Under the pieces are notes generated by a model that saw nothing but the letters and a program-made list of their open reading frames with translations, made no database searches and was not told the origin of the DNA. A program made the position numbers and the translations under genes. A DNA stretch of 64,000 bases from Planctomycetota bacterium. Its GTDB lineage: Bacteria > Planctomycetota > JAPUJT01. The DNA is taken from contig JAPUJT010000023.1 in assembly GCA_027296055.1 (NCBI GenBank), forward strand, positions 1 through 64,000. The letters are read 5' to 3'. Positions 25,349 through 33,834 of this stretch are shown here, in pieces. The stretch's first letter is position 1. Each line of letters starts with the position of its first letter.

Positions 25349-25403
25349 GGGCTGGATGCCTCCCCGGCTCAGCCCACCGCCCCCGGACGCGAAGTCCAGG
25401 GAA

Positions 25404-25432
25404 ATTCTAGTTCACGAACGTGAATTAGTCAA
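25404..25432 (-). promoter_or_regulatory. Palindrome-bearing promoter of paralogue 3
   Basis: Leftward TTGACT and TAGAAT separated by 17 bases, with palindrome TTCACG-AA-CGTGAA (25411-25424) in the spacer. It is a duplicate of the promoter at 24059-24087; about 90 bases around both are nearly identical. Confidence 0.7.
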
Positions 25433-26310
25433 GTGGATACGGGCAGGACCTTCATCGTCATGTCCAGGGGACGTGCTGAATGCGTCATGGCCCCCACGGA
25501 GATCCGATCGGGACCCAGGGCCGCGATCGCCCCCACGGTCTCGAGGGCCACCCCTCCCGAGACCTCGATGAACGGGCGTCCGGAAGCTATCCCTCGGAGC
25601 TTCGGGATGGTCTCCGCGAGCTGGTCCAGAGAAAAGTTGTCGAGGAGGACCCCGTCGGCGCCCGCACGGGCGGCGCGAAGGGCCTCCTCCTCCGTCCGGG
25701 CCTCGACGACGACGACCACCACCTTCTCGCGGGCGCGCCGGATGGCCTCGCGCCACGAACCGTCATCCCCGTCGAGGAAGGCGAGGTGGTTCTCCTTCAG
25801 CATCGCCTGATCGTATAGTCCGAATCTATGGTTGCGTCCCCCACCGCACCGGACGGCGTCCTTCTCCAGAGATCTCCAGAGGGGAGTGGTCTTCCTCGTG
25901 TCGTAGATCTCGACGCCTCGGCCTGCGACTGCGTCGACGAACGCGCGGGTCAGCGTGGCGATCCCGGAGAGACGCTGCAGAAAGTTCAACGCCGTCCTCT
26001 CCCCTGCCAGGAGAGCGCGGGCGGCTCCCCGTAGCTCGAGGATTCGCCCACCCATTTCCACGGAATCGCCGTCTCGAACGTCGGTCTCGATCCTCGTGTC
26101 CGGGTCCAACGTCCGGAAGACGACCCGGGCAGCCTCCAGGCCACAGACTACTCCCCCTCCCCGCGAGATGATCTCCGCCGATGCGGAAACGGACGGGTCG
26201 ACGATCGCATGACCCGTCACGTCTCCCGAGCCGATGTCCTCATCGAGGGCGGCCTTGACCATGCGGGCGAGTTGGGCTGGATCGATCTTCATCGGTTCTG
26301 AATCGGGCAT
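25429..26310 (-). CDS. nadC: Quinolinate phosphoribosyltransferase (decarboxylating)
   Basis: A 293-residue protein of normal NadC length. NadC converts quinolinate and PRPP to nicotinate mononucleotide in NAD synthesis. Seen motifs: LDEDIGSGDVT near the N-terminus, ERTALNFLQRLSGIAT, IYDTRKTTPLWRSLEKDAVRCGGGRNHRFGL (split by the active-site Arg, Lys and His residues), LKENHLAF and the C-terminal EVSGGVALETVGAIAALGPDRISVG phosphate-binding region. The start is either the ATG at 26310 or an ATG six codons on. Its 3' end reaches into the -35 of the paralogue 3 promoter. Confidence 0.95.
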   Translation of the reverse strand: MPDSEPMKIDPAQLARMVKAALDEDIGSGDVTGHAIVDPSVSASAEIISRGGGVVCGLEAARVVFRTLDPDTRIETDVRDGDSVEMGGRILELRGAARALLAGERTALNFLQRLSGIATLTRAFVDAVAGRGVEIYDTRKTTPLWRSLEKDAVRCGGGRNHRFGLYDQAMLKENHLAFLDGDDGSWREAIRRAREKVVVVVVEARTEEEALRAARAGADGVLLDNFSLDQLAETIPKLRGIASGRPFIEVSGGVALETVGAIAALGPDRISVGAMTHSARPLDMTMKVLPVST

Positions 26311-26384
26311 GCGCCATTATGCTCCGGTGTGGCCCTCGTGCGCCACCTCGCGTAACATGGTGCGATCCACCCGTGGGACCATCA

Positions 26385-27839
26385 ATGGGACCAGCAGTGG
26401 GAGGGACCTTGACGACAGATCCGCTTCATGTAGAGCTATCGAGCCTGCTGAAGCCGGTAGGACAGGAGCACGTCCTGCGTTGGTGGGCGGAACTGTCCCC
26501 TGGCGAGAAGGAGGCTCTCGCGGTCCAGGTGCGAGGCATGGACCTGGCCCGGGTGAATCGTCTGGCCCGGTCCTTACGCGTGGAGGCCGAACGGGCTCCT
26601 CGGGGTGGGCCATTGCAGCCCCCTCCCATCCGATCCCTGGCTGCAATGGACGCGGTGACTCGCCGGGCGGCCCGCGAAGAAGGAGAGAGGGCGATCCGAG
26701 CGGGCCAGGTCGCCTGCTACATGGTGGCGGGAGGTCAGGCGACACGACTCGGAATAGATGGACCCAAGGGTACCGTCGAGGTGGGGCCCGTCTCGAGGAA
26801 GAGCCTCTTCCGCCTTCACGCGGAAAAGATCCTCGCCGCATCGATTCGCTACTCGACCGAGATCCCATGGCTGTTGCTCACGAGCGACGCCACCGACAGG
26901 GAGACACGGGAGTTCTTCGAGAGAGAGGGGAACTTCGGGCTGGGGCCGGCACAGGTGAGGTTCCTCCTACAGGGATCGCTGCCCGCCTTCACTCCGGACG
27001 GTCGGATCTTGATGAAGACCCGATCCGAGATCTTCATGGGTCCGGATGGGCACGGCGGCGCGATCCACGCCCTCTCCGGATCCGGTCTGCTTGACGACCT
27101 GCTGAAAGAGGGCACGGATGTCCTCTCCTACTTCCAGGTGGACAACCCACTCGCGCCACCGATCGATCCGGTGTTCATCGGACTTCATCGCCTCGAAGGG
27201 GCGGAGGTCTCGAGCAAGGTGGCCGAGAAGACGGACCCGGAAGAGAAGGTCGGCGTCTTCGCACTCCGGGACGGTTCGCTGACGGTCGTCGAGTACACGG
27301 AGATCTCGGATGAGGATCGCCTTGCCCGCGTCGAGGGAGGCCGTCTCAAATTCCGCGGGGGAAACCTCGCCATTCACGTCATGTCGTTATCGTTCCTCGA
27401 CCGTCTCCGGGAGGAGGGCCTGTCTCTCCCCCACCATCCGGCGCGCAAGATCGTGCCCGCGCTCGACGAGGCGGGCCGTCCGACGACGCCCTCCGAGCCG
27501 AACGGGGTGAAGTTCGAGTCATTCATCTTCGATGCGATCCCTCTCGCCCGCACCAGCTTCGTGGCGGAGGTGGTGCGGGAGGACGAATTTCAGCCGATCA
27601 AGAACGCCGCCGGAAAGTTCACGCTGGAAGATGCGAGGCAAGCCCTGTCCCGGCTCCACGCCCGGTGGCTGGCCGGAGTAGTGGAGGTCCCCAGTGACGC
27701 TTCCGGCAGCCCCAGCCAGCCTGTCGAGATCAGCCCCATGTACGCCCTGGACGAGGAAGAGCTCCGATCCAGGGTTCCGCCCGATCTCCAGATCGAAGGC
27801 CCGCTTTACCTGTCCCCCGAGCCTGTCCCCGGTGAATGA
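26385..27839 (+). CDS. UDPGP-family UDP-sugar pyrophosphorylase (UAP-like)
   Basis: About 484 residues from ATG at 26385; a TTG at 26409 behind GTGGGAGGG is equally reasonable. The nucleotide-binding loop MVAGGQATRLGIDGPKGTVEVG matches the eukaryotic-type UDP-N-acetylglucosamine/UDP-glucose pyrophosphorylase family (LAGGQGTRLG..KG). YFQVDNPLAPPIDPVFIG and GVKFESFIFDAIPLA are further family blocks. It would form a UDP-sugar from UTP and a sugar 1-phosphate, probably GlcNAc-1-P. This supplies donors for the glycosyltransferases nearby. Confidence 0.9.
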   Translation: MGPAVGGTLTTDPLHVELSSLLKPVGQEHVLRWWAELSPGEKEALAVQVRGMDLARVNRLARSLRVEAERAPRGGPLQPPPIRSLAAMDAVTRRAAREEGERAIRAGQVACYMVAGGQATRLGIDGPKGTVEVGPVSRKSLFRLHAEKILAASIRYSTEIPWLLLTSDATDRETREFFEREGNFGLGPAQVRFLLQGSLPAFTPDGRILMKTRSEIFMGPDGHGGAIHALSGSGLLDDLLKEGTDVLSYFQVDNPLAPPIDPVFIGLHRLEGAEVSSKVAEKTDPEEKVGVFALRDGSLTVVEYTEISDEDRLARVEGGRLKFRGGNLAIHVMSLSFLDRLREEGLSLPHHPARKIVPALDEAGRPTTPSEPNGVKFESFIFDAIPLARTSFVAEVVREDEFQPIKNAAGKFTLEDARQALSRLHARWLAGVVEVPSDASGSPSQPVEISPMYALDEEELRSRVPPDLQIEGPLYLSPEPVPGE

Positions 27840-27907
27840 CGAGCGGTCACGCGCCCCCGCGTGAACCGGCCGCGGAGCGGGTCCAGGATCAGGCCCCATA
27901 TCGATCC

Positions 27908-27936
27908 TTGACATCTACGGCCCCATCGGGTCTACT
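27908..27936 (+). promoter_or_regulatory. Promoter of the DUF4382/kelch lipoprotein
   Basis: A perfect TTGACA and TCTACT are separated by 17 bases, about 145 bases before the ATG. The remaining leader shows no further recognisable site. Confidence 0.55.
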
Positions 27937-28081
27937 AGTGAGGAAGATTTACAAGCCCTTCAATACTCCACTGGGACCTCTGTTAGAGAATCTTGCGGTT
28001 GCGTCGAGCTGGGAGCTTTCCGGTTCGGGCATTCCGCGGTATATGGCGATGACCCCGAAAGAGGAGGAAAGGAGGAGGTCA

Positions 28082-29659
28082 ATGCGACATACCCTGGGGA
28101 TCTTGCTCATGGGAGCAGTTGCGTTCGGGCTGTCCGCCATCACGGCGTGCAGCGGTGGTGGTGGTGGTGGAAGCGGCGACGGCAGCGGCGCTGGAGGCAT
28201 CGGCAATCCGGAGGAAACAGGGATACGTATCCTTCTCACGGATGCGCCTGGAGCCCTCAAGAGCGTCAAGGTGAACATAGTGGAGATCGCCGTGCATCAG
28301 CCGGGCGGGCCCTTCACGACAGTTCCCCTGACGGCGACCAACGAGGACACCGACTTCGACGGCATCGACGATGTCGTCGTCGAGGGTGACGGCTCCGTCA
28401 CGGTCGATCTCGTGGCCCTGCAAGGGACGACGGCGATGATGGCGGCGAGCACTCTGGCCCCCGGAAAGTACACGATGATTCGCTTCATCGTCTCGAAGGA
28501 TGCCGAGGGCGAGTTCCAGAACGGGGACAAGATCACCCTGAAGATCCCGGGCGGCAAGCAGACCGGCATCAAGATCGGTGTGCCCTTCGAGGTAGAAGCG
28601 GGCTTCATGACGGATGTCCTGCTCGACTGGGACGTGGATTCTTCCGTCGTCTTCCGCGGGAAGAACGACAGGGGGATCTTGAAGCCAGTGATCACCTCGC
28701 CTCAGAACACCCCTGCCAGCTTGAGGTGGCAGATGCTCAGTCCGGCGGCGCCGCCGAGCGGTCGCGACCGCCACGACATGGTCTTTGACAGCGTGTGCGA
28801 CGTGATCGTCCTTTACGGCGGCAACGATGGCACGACGGATCTCAAGGACACCTGGGAGTACGACCCGAACACGGACGTCTGGAACCTCACCGATGCGAAC
28901 AGCCCTCCGGGACCGCGGCGTCTACATCGGATGTCCTACGACTCGGCGCGCGACAAGACCGTCATGTTCTCGGGGTCCTCGGGTGGTCTCAAGAACGACA
29001 CCTGGGAGTATGACGCAGGGACCTGGACGAATGTCATCGCCAATGCGGTCGCGGGCAGCCCGCCCGCCCGGTTCGCGTTCGACATGGACTACGACGCCAA
29101 GCGTGGCCTCGTGGTTCTCTTCGGGAGGAACGGTTTCGCGGACAATGACATCTGGGAGTTCGACGGAGCGGCCGCGACCTGGACCAAGCCGGTCCTGGCA
29201 GGCCCGAAGCCTTCCGCCCGCGCGGGCGTGGCGATCGTCTATCACTCGATCGACGAGCGGATCGTTCTGTTCGGCGGTCGGGATGCAGCCGCCGTCCGTG
29301 ATGACCTGTGGGTCTACGACGGAAGCTGGACGCTGATACTGGCGGACGGAGCGGCGGGGAACCCCCCTGCCCGTCGGCAGCACGATCTGGCGTACGACGC
29401 TTCGAGGAACCAGCTCGTCCTGTTCGGCGGTAGGGGCATGACCGCTGCCACCGTCTATGGCGACACCGTCGAGTACGACGGGACTTCCTGGGTAGAGACG
29501 TTCAGTATGACGTCACCCGGTGTTCCGAGCGAGCGGTGGAACCAGGCGATGGTCGTCTACGACGATCACCGCAACCGTCTGATGCTCTTTGGAGGACGGA
29601 TGGGGACATCACGCTTGAACGACCTCTGGCTTTACGGGTGGATGCCTCTGGACCTGTAA
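28082..29659 (+). CDS. Lipoprotein with DUF4382 and kelch-type repeats
   Basis: About 525 residues from MRHTLGILLMGAV, directly behind AGGAGG. A signal peptide ends in the lipobox SAITAC, followed by a Gly/Ser linker. Residues about 45-210 match DUF4382 (TGIRILLTDAPGALKSVKVNI). The C-terminal 300 residues hold repeated beta-propeller motifs (RHDMVFDSVCDVIVLYGG, RRLHRMSYDSARDKTVMFSG, RQHDLAYDASRNQLVLFGG) of the kelch/galactose-oxidase type. It should be anchored in an outer or inner membrane and probably binds a ligand. No enzymatic residues are evident. Confidence 0.85.
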   Translation: MRHTLGILLMGAVAFGLSAITACSGGGGGGSGDGSGAGGIGNPEETGIRILLTDAPGALKSVKVNIVEIAVHQPGGPFTTVPLTATNEDTDFDGIDDVVVEGDGSVTVDLVALQGTTAMMAASTLAPGKYTMIRFIVSKDAEGEFQNGDKITLKIPGGKQTGIKIGVPFEVEAGFMTDVLLDWDVDSSVVFRGKNDRGILKPVITSPQNTPASLRWQMLSPAAPPSGRDRHDMVFDSVCDVIVLYGGNDGTTDLKDTWEYDPNTDVWNLTDANSPPGPRRLHRMSYDSARDKTVMFSGSSGGLKNDTWEYDAGTWTNVIANAVAGSPPARFAFDMDYDAKRGLVVLFGRNGFADNDIWEFDGAAATWTKPVLAGPKPSARAGVAIVYHSIDERIVLFGGRDAAAVRDDLWVYDGSWTLILADGAAGNPPARRQHDLAYDASRNQLVLFGGRGMTAATVYGDTVEYDGTSWVETFSMTSPGVPSERWNQAMVVYDDHRNRLMLFGGRMGTSRLNDLWLYGWMPLDL

Positions 29660-29688
29660 ACGTCACTGGATAGTTTGAAATTGGACTC

Positions 29689-29723
29689 GTGGGCTCGCCC
29701 GAGAAGGCGGGCCCACTTTGTTT
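29689..29723 (+). terminator. Terminator after the DUF4382/kelch gene
   Basis: An 11-bp stem (GTGGGCTCGCC with GGCGGGCCCAC, one G-U pair) with a six-base loop, followed by TTTGTTT. The T run overlaps the presumed start of the sulfotransferase gene. Confidence 0.75.
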
Positions 29724-30524
29724 GGGGGCTGGACCGCGAAAGCAACGGATACGATCCTCGTGGCGTCGCACCGTCGCTCGGGGACCCACTGGGTCATCGA
29801 CACGATCCGACGCAATTTCCCCCGCGTGCGGCCTCGCTTCGTGACGATCGAGGATCTGGCCGATTCGGGTGGACTGGCTGCCCTGGAGCGGCTTCGCCAA
29901 GATCTCCGCACGGCCCGGGGTGTCACCCTCCTCAAGACCCACCTGCCCGCCGGGCTGGAACCGTTTGCCGATCGACCCGAGATCCGCGAATCGATACGCG
30001 CCCTGGTCGAGGGATCGCGACGGATCTACGTTCACAGGGACGGCCGTGACGTCCTCGTCTCCCTCTACCACTACCTGCAGGAGTTCTCGGTGGAGGCCCA
30101 GGGAATTGACTTCTCCACGTTCCTGAGAGAGGAGAACGACTACCTCCCCTGCGGCGCGAATGGAGCGAACCGGGTCGAGTACTGGAGGGCCCACGTCGAG
30201 GGCTGGCTGGCTCGGCCGGGGATTCACAGAATAGCCTACGAGTCGATGCACTCGGACCACGAGGCCGTCGTGAATCGGATCGTGGAAGGTCTGGACATCG
30301 GCCCCGCCGCAGCTCGACTGAAGAGGGTCACCCTTCCGAGCCGGAGCCTCTGGGCGCGCGCCCGGAGGCGGCTGGGGAGGAGACTGTTTCCTCGACAGAC
30401 GTCATCGGCGGTGCGCCCTCGGACCGGACACGTAGGGGACTGGAAGACACATTTCTCGGAAGTGGACCGGGCCCTGTTTGATTCCCAGGCCGGCGATCTC
30501 CTCACCCGCCTCGCTTCAACTTGA
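29718..30524 (+). CDS. Sulfotransferase domain protein
   Basis: About 268 residues. The 5'-phosphosulfate loop ILVASHRRSGTHWVIDTI lies at the N-terminus and the 3'-phosphate site RIYVHRDGRDVLVSLYHY near residue 95-115, as in PAPS-dependent sulfotransferases. KTHLP carries the usual catalytic-region Lys-His. The enzyme would put sulfate on a carbohydrate or lipid hydroxyl. The start is uncertain: the TTG at 29718 lies in the T run of the previous terminator and no better in-frame start precedes the first strand. It converges with the GT4 gene with a 23-base overlap. Confidence 0.85.
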   Translation: MFGGWTAKATDTILVASHRRSGTHWVIDTIRRNFPRVRPRFVTIEDLADSGGLAALERLRQDLRTARGVTLLKTHLPAGLEPFADRPEIRESIRALVEGSRRIYVHRDGRDVLVSLYHYLQEFSVEAQGIDFSTFLREENDYLPCGANGANRVEYWRAHVEGWLARPGIHRIAYESMHSDHEAVVNRIVEGLDIGPAAARLKRVTLPSRSLWARARRRLGRRLFPRQTSSAVRPRTGHVGDWKTHFSEVDRALFDSQAGDLLTRLAST

Positions 30525-31677
30525 TACTCCTCAGATCGCGATAGACATCGAGCCAGCGGGGAGCGATTCGATCCCACGACCGCTCCGATCGAACCCAGCG
30601 GCGGCCGGCCTCCCCCGTCTCGCGAGCTCGGTCGGGGCTCCGGACCGCATCGAGGATTGCCGATGCGATCGCCTCCGGCTCCGGCCTCACCGCCCAACCG
30701 ATGTCTCGCGCCCGGATTTCGTGGTTATCCGCCCCCGGGCCGAGGACGACGGGCAAGCCCGATGCAAGGGCCTCGAGGACGGCCATCGAATCGGCTTCCT
30801 CACTCGACGGGTGAACGAAGACATCCGCATCGGCGAGGGCGCGCCATTTCTCCTCCGCCGAGAGGAGGCCAATCTGCGATACGTGGTCTCCCACGCCGTG
30901 CCACGCGATGAGCATCTTCAGGCGAACTCTCTCTGCCCTCGTGCAGCGACCCGCGAGGACGAGATGGGCATCCGGACAGGTCTTGCGTAGCTGCCGGAGG
31001 GCGGGGATCAACGACCTCACACCCTTCTCTCGGATCACACGGCCCAGGTAGAGGATCAATCGGCGGTCGCGGAGGCCGGGGTACCGCTGTCGGAGAAAAC
31101 CGGGAGGCTCTCTGCGATCCATCTCCGCTGCGGAGAGACCGTTGGGAATGACGACCACCTTCTTCGCAAGACCGAGCTTCCGCACCGACGCCGACTCGAA
31201 CTCGGAGAGACAGTGAATCACTCCCGCTCCCGTCAGTGTCTGTCGCTCGAGCAGAGCCAGGTACGGCCGCTTGGTCCACCGCCGCCGGGACAGGGCGAGG
31301 GGGTTCAGGAGGCCGTGAGGCGTGATCACGTAGGGGCTGCCGATCCGACGCAGCAGACGGGCCCCGGCGGTCACCGGATGGCGCCAGAGCCCATGCAGGT
31401 GTATCGCATCGAACCTCGATGCCGTTTCCCGAATATGAGCCGCCAGATCCGGGGATCTTCCCCACCTGCGGGGGAACGCCGGGGCGAAGGTCCGGAGGAG
31501 GGGTTGGCGATCCCCATTCTGACCGGGCTCACGGAGCGACGAGGATCCGGGGACCCCCACCGAAAGGATCTCGACATCCATCCCCAGACGCGCCTGGGCC
31601 GACGCGAGGCCCCGGACCGAGACGGCGAGACCGCCGCCCAGCAGCCGGATGTCGGTGATGACATGAAGGACCCGCAT
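30502..31677 (-). CDS. GT4-family glycosyltransferase
   Basis: About 391 residues from MRVLHVITDIRLLGGG, with AGGA five bases upstream; an ATG five codons earlier touches the sulfatase stop. The GT-B layout is clear: GGGLAVSVRGLASA in the first domain, LYLGRVIREKGVRSLIPAL opening the donor domain, and SSEEADSMAVLEALASGLPVV carrying the E-x7-E type site. It is the last gene of the leftward polysaccharide operon. The sugar is unknown. Confidence 0.88.
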   Translation of the reverse strand: MRVLHVITDIRLLGGGLAVSVRGLASAQARLGMDVEILSVGVPGSSSLREPGQNGDRQPLLRTFAPAFPRRWGRSPDLAAHIRETASRFDAIHLHGLWRHPVTAGARLLRRIGSPYVITPHGLLNPLALSRRRWTKRPYLALLERQTLTGAGVIHCLSEFESASVRKLGLAKKVVVIPNGLSAAEMDRREPPGFLRQRYPGLRDRRLILYLGRVIREKGVRSLIPALRQLRKTCPDAHLVLAGRCTRAERVRLKMLIAWHGVGDHVSQIGLLSAEEKWRALADADVFVHPSSEEADSMAVLEALASGLPVVLGPGADNHEIRARDIGWAVRPEPEAIASAILDAVRSPDRARETGEAGRRWVRSERSWDRIAPRWLDVYRDLRSIKLKRGG

Positions 31678-31692
31678 AACTGTCCTAACCAT

Positions 31693-33834
31693 TCATTTCA
31701 CGTATCCGAGGCTCCGTAGACGTTCGAGGGCGGCGCGATCGATGCGAGATCCGGATCGGAGCCGGAGGAGCCGGGCATCCCTCGCCGCGATGATCCTCCG
31801 CGCCTCCTCCTCCCGCACCGGATCCGTCCCGATGAGATTCTTCAGCTCGCCGGGATCATCCGCGAGATCATAGCTCTCCTCCTCTCCGGTGCTGGTTCGG
31901 ATGTACTTCCAGTTACCAAGCGTCACGGCGACGAGCTCTCGCGGCGGCCTCTCGCCTCTCCGGGTATGGGCGAACCTCTCCGACAGGCTGTGATTCCGGC
32001 CGACCGCCCAGGGGGAGCCCTCCACGGTATCGGGGATCTCCCCCCCCGCCACTCGAAGAATCGTCGGGAAGAGATCGACGGTCTGCATCGGGCCCGCGGA
32101 GGCTGGCCCCACGCCAGAGCGAGAGCGCGGCAGCTTGATCAGAAGAGGGACGGAAACCTGGGATTGATAGAGGCTCCGTCCGTGGTGAAGCTCGCCGTGC
32201 TCCCCGAACGACTCCCCATGATCACTGACCACGATGATCATGGCCTCGTCGTAACGCCCCGCCGCCTTCAGGGCATCGAAGAAGCGACGGCACTGCCCGT
32301 CCAGATAGAGGAGCTCCGCATCGTATTGCCCGATGATGAACTCCAGGTTCTGCGGTCCGATCTCCTCCACCCCGGCGGCGCCTCCATCGAGCAGATGATG
32401 CGGGTAGCCGGTCCAGTCGATCCCGGAGGGACGTTCGACGAAACGATCCGCCAGCTTACTCACCGGGAGGTAAGGGGAGTGGGCGTCCATCAGATTCAGG
32501 AACAGGAAGAGCTGCTCGTCCGGATACGCTTCGATCCGACTCATGGCGAGATCGATCACCTCTTCCCCCCTGCGGTAGTGGGGAACATCCGGATTCAGCC
32601 ACGCGGCCCGCCTCGTCCATGATCGAGGGAGCCTCCGGCGTAAGAGGCGACTGGCGGACTTGCCGCGGACGCGAAACGTCCCCAGCCAGGAGAGGCGCTC
32701 GGGGAGATGAGATCTCGCCGGAGTGGCGTCGTACGTCTCGAAGCCTCGGTCGAGCCCGAAGGAGCTCAGGACACCATGGTTGGCCGAGATCCCAACCGTC
32801 CGGTATCCCGTTTCCGTCATCGCCTCGGCCAGCGTCTTGACGTCGTCCCGGACGAAATAGCCGAAGGGTGGCGGGTTCGCGTCGTCGGCGAACGGCTTGT
32901 GCCCGCCATGCGACGAGGGGTACATACCGGTGAAGATCGAGCCGTGCGACGCGAGCGAGGAGGGGGCGCACGACACGATGGGCCGGGCGACCACGCAATC
33001 TGACCGGGCAAATCGGGCGAGGGAAGGCATCGTCTCGCGAGAGTAACCGAAGAGATCCATGTGATCGGCCCGGACCGTATCCAGGACGATCAGGATGACG
33101 TCGGGCCGCTCGCCCCCCCCCCGGTCCCTTCGAGGATCCTCAGGGCGGGCCCTTCGAGACTCCTCAGGGCGGGCCGGCGCCCGCCGAGCGTGCCAGGATA
33201 TATCCGCTGGCCAGACGGTGAGCCAGAGCCCCAGATCCAGCGCCAGGAGCCCCGCGACGGCCAGGCCCGCGACTCCCAGCCCGGGGCGGTGATGCGGAGA
33301 GGATCTCCTGCGCTGGGCAAGCGCGACGAGAAAGGGAGCTGTCCCCGCCACGGCAAAGCTGGCCACGAGCCACCCCCTCTTCGCCGGGTCGAGCGACCCT
33401 CCCTCCGTGGCGATGATCGTTGCCCCCACTGTCAGGAAGCACGCCCCGACGATTCGGGGCACCAGCCCCAGATGATCCTCCGGTCTCCGAAGGGCGGGCA
33501 CGAGGACGCCCATCCCGGCCAGGAGAACCACGACGAGGCCGAACCAAGGGTGCCAGCCGCGGTACGGGCCGACGACGAGCCATGCGCCCATCGCCGTATA
33601 GGCGAGGATCGATGGGACGAGCAGACATCGTGGACGGACGAGAGGGAGGACGAAGATCGATAGGAGGGCACCGCCCATGGCGCCGAGGGATCCGTAGACG
33701 AGCACGAGGATGAGAAAATCGGCGACCGTCAACTCGCCGCCGCACCACCCGATCAAGGTGGTCTCCGCCAGGGCGTGACACCCGCCCAGGATCCAGCCCA
33801 GGATCAGAGACTCTCTGATCAAGGGGACACTCAC
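31693..33834 (-). CDS. Membrane sulfatase-like hydrolase
   Basis: A 713-residue protein starting with GTG directly after the stop of the preceding gene. About six to seven hydrophobic segments occupy residues 1-215. A low-complexity Arg/Pro/Glu linker precedes an alkaline-phosphatase-fold sulfatase domain from VILIVLDTVRADH (about 243). Metal ligands are visible in LDTVRADH and SDHGESFGEHGE. The position of the catalytic Cys reads CAPSSLASHG: it has Cys and Pro but Ser in place of the Arg needed in the CxPxR formylglycine motif. It could be a phospho- or sulfo-transferase-like enzyme acting on envelope polymers. The coding strand has a G10 run in the linker. Confidence 0.85.
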   Translation of the reverse strand: MSVPLIRESLILGWILGGCHALAETTLIGWCGGELTVADFLILVLVYGSLGAMGGALLSIFVLPLVRPRCLLVPSILAYTAMGAWLVVGPYRGWHPWFGLVVVLLAGMGVLVPALRRPEDHLGLVPRIVGACFLTVGATIIATEGGSLDPAKRGWLVASFAVAGTAPFLVALAQRRRSSPHHRPGLGVAGLAVAGLLALDLGLWLTVWPADISWHARRAPARPEESRRARPEDPRRDRGGGERPDVILIVLDTVRADHMDLFGYSRETMPSLARFARSDCVVARPIVSCAPSSLASHGSIFTGMYPSSHGGHKPFADDANPPPFGYFVRDDVKTLAEAMTETGYRTVGISANHGVLSSFGLDRGFETYDATPARSHLPERLSWLGTFRVRGKSASRLLRRRLPRSWTRRAAWLNPDVPHYRRGEEVIDLAMSRIEAYPDEQLFLFLNLMDAHSPYLPVSKLADRFVERPSGIDWTGYPHHLLDGGAAGVEEIGPQNLEFIIGQYDAELLYLDGQCRRFFDALKAAGRYDEAMIIVVSDHGESFGEHGELHHGRSLYQSQVSVPLLIKLPRSRSGVGPASAGPMQTVDLFPTILRVAGGEIPDTVEGSPWAVGRNHSLSERFAHTRRGERPPRELVAVTLGNWKYIRTSTGEEESYDLADDPGELKNLIGTDPVREEEARRIIAARDARLLRLRSGSRIDRAALERLRSLGYVK
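33113..33122. repeat. Ten-base C run in the sulfatase gene
   Basis: Ten C in a row on the plus strand (G10 in the coding strand) in the linker between the membrane part and the sulfatase domain. A one-base change would cut off the catalytic domain. Confidence 0.8.
33127..33174. repeat. Two 24-bp direct repeats in the sulfatase linker
   Basis: Two adjacent units starting CCTTCGAG and ending CTCAGGGCGGGC differ at two positions and encode ARPEESRR and ARPEDPRR. A related copy in the opposite orientation lies at 37137-37160 in the deacetylase gene. Confidence 0.75.
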
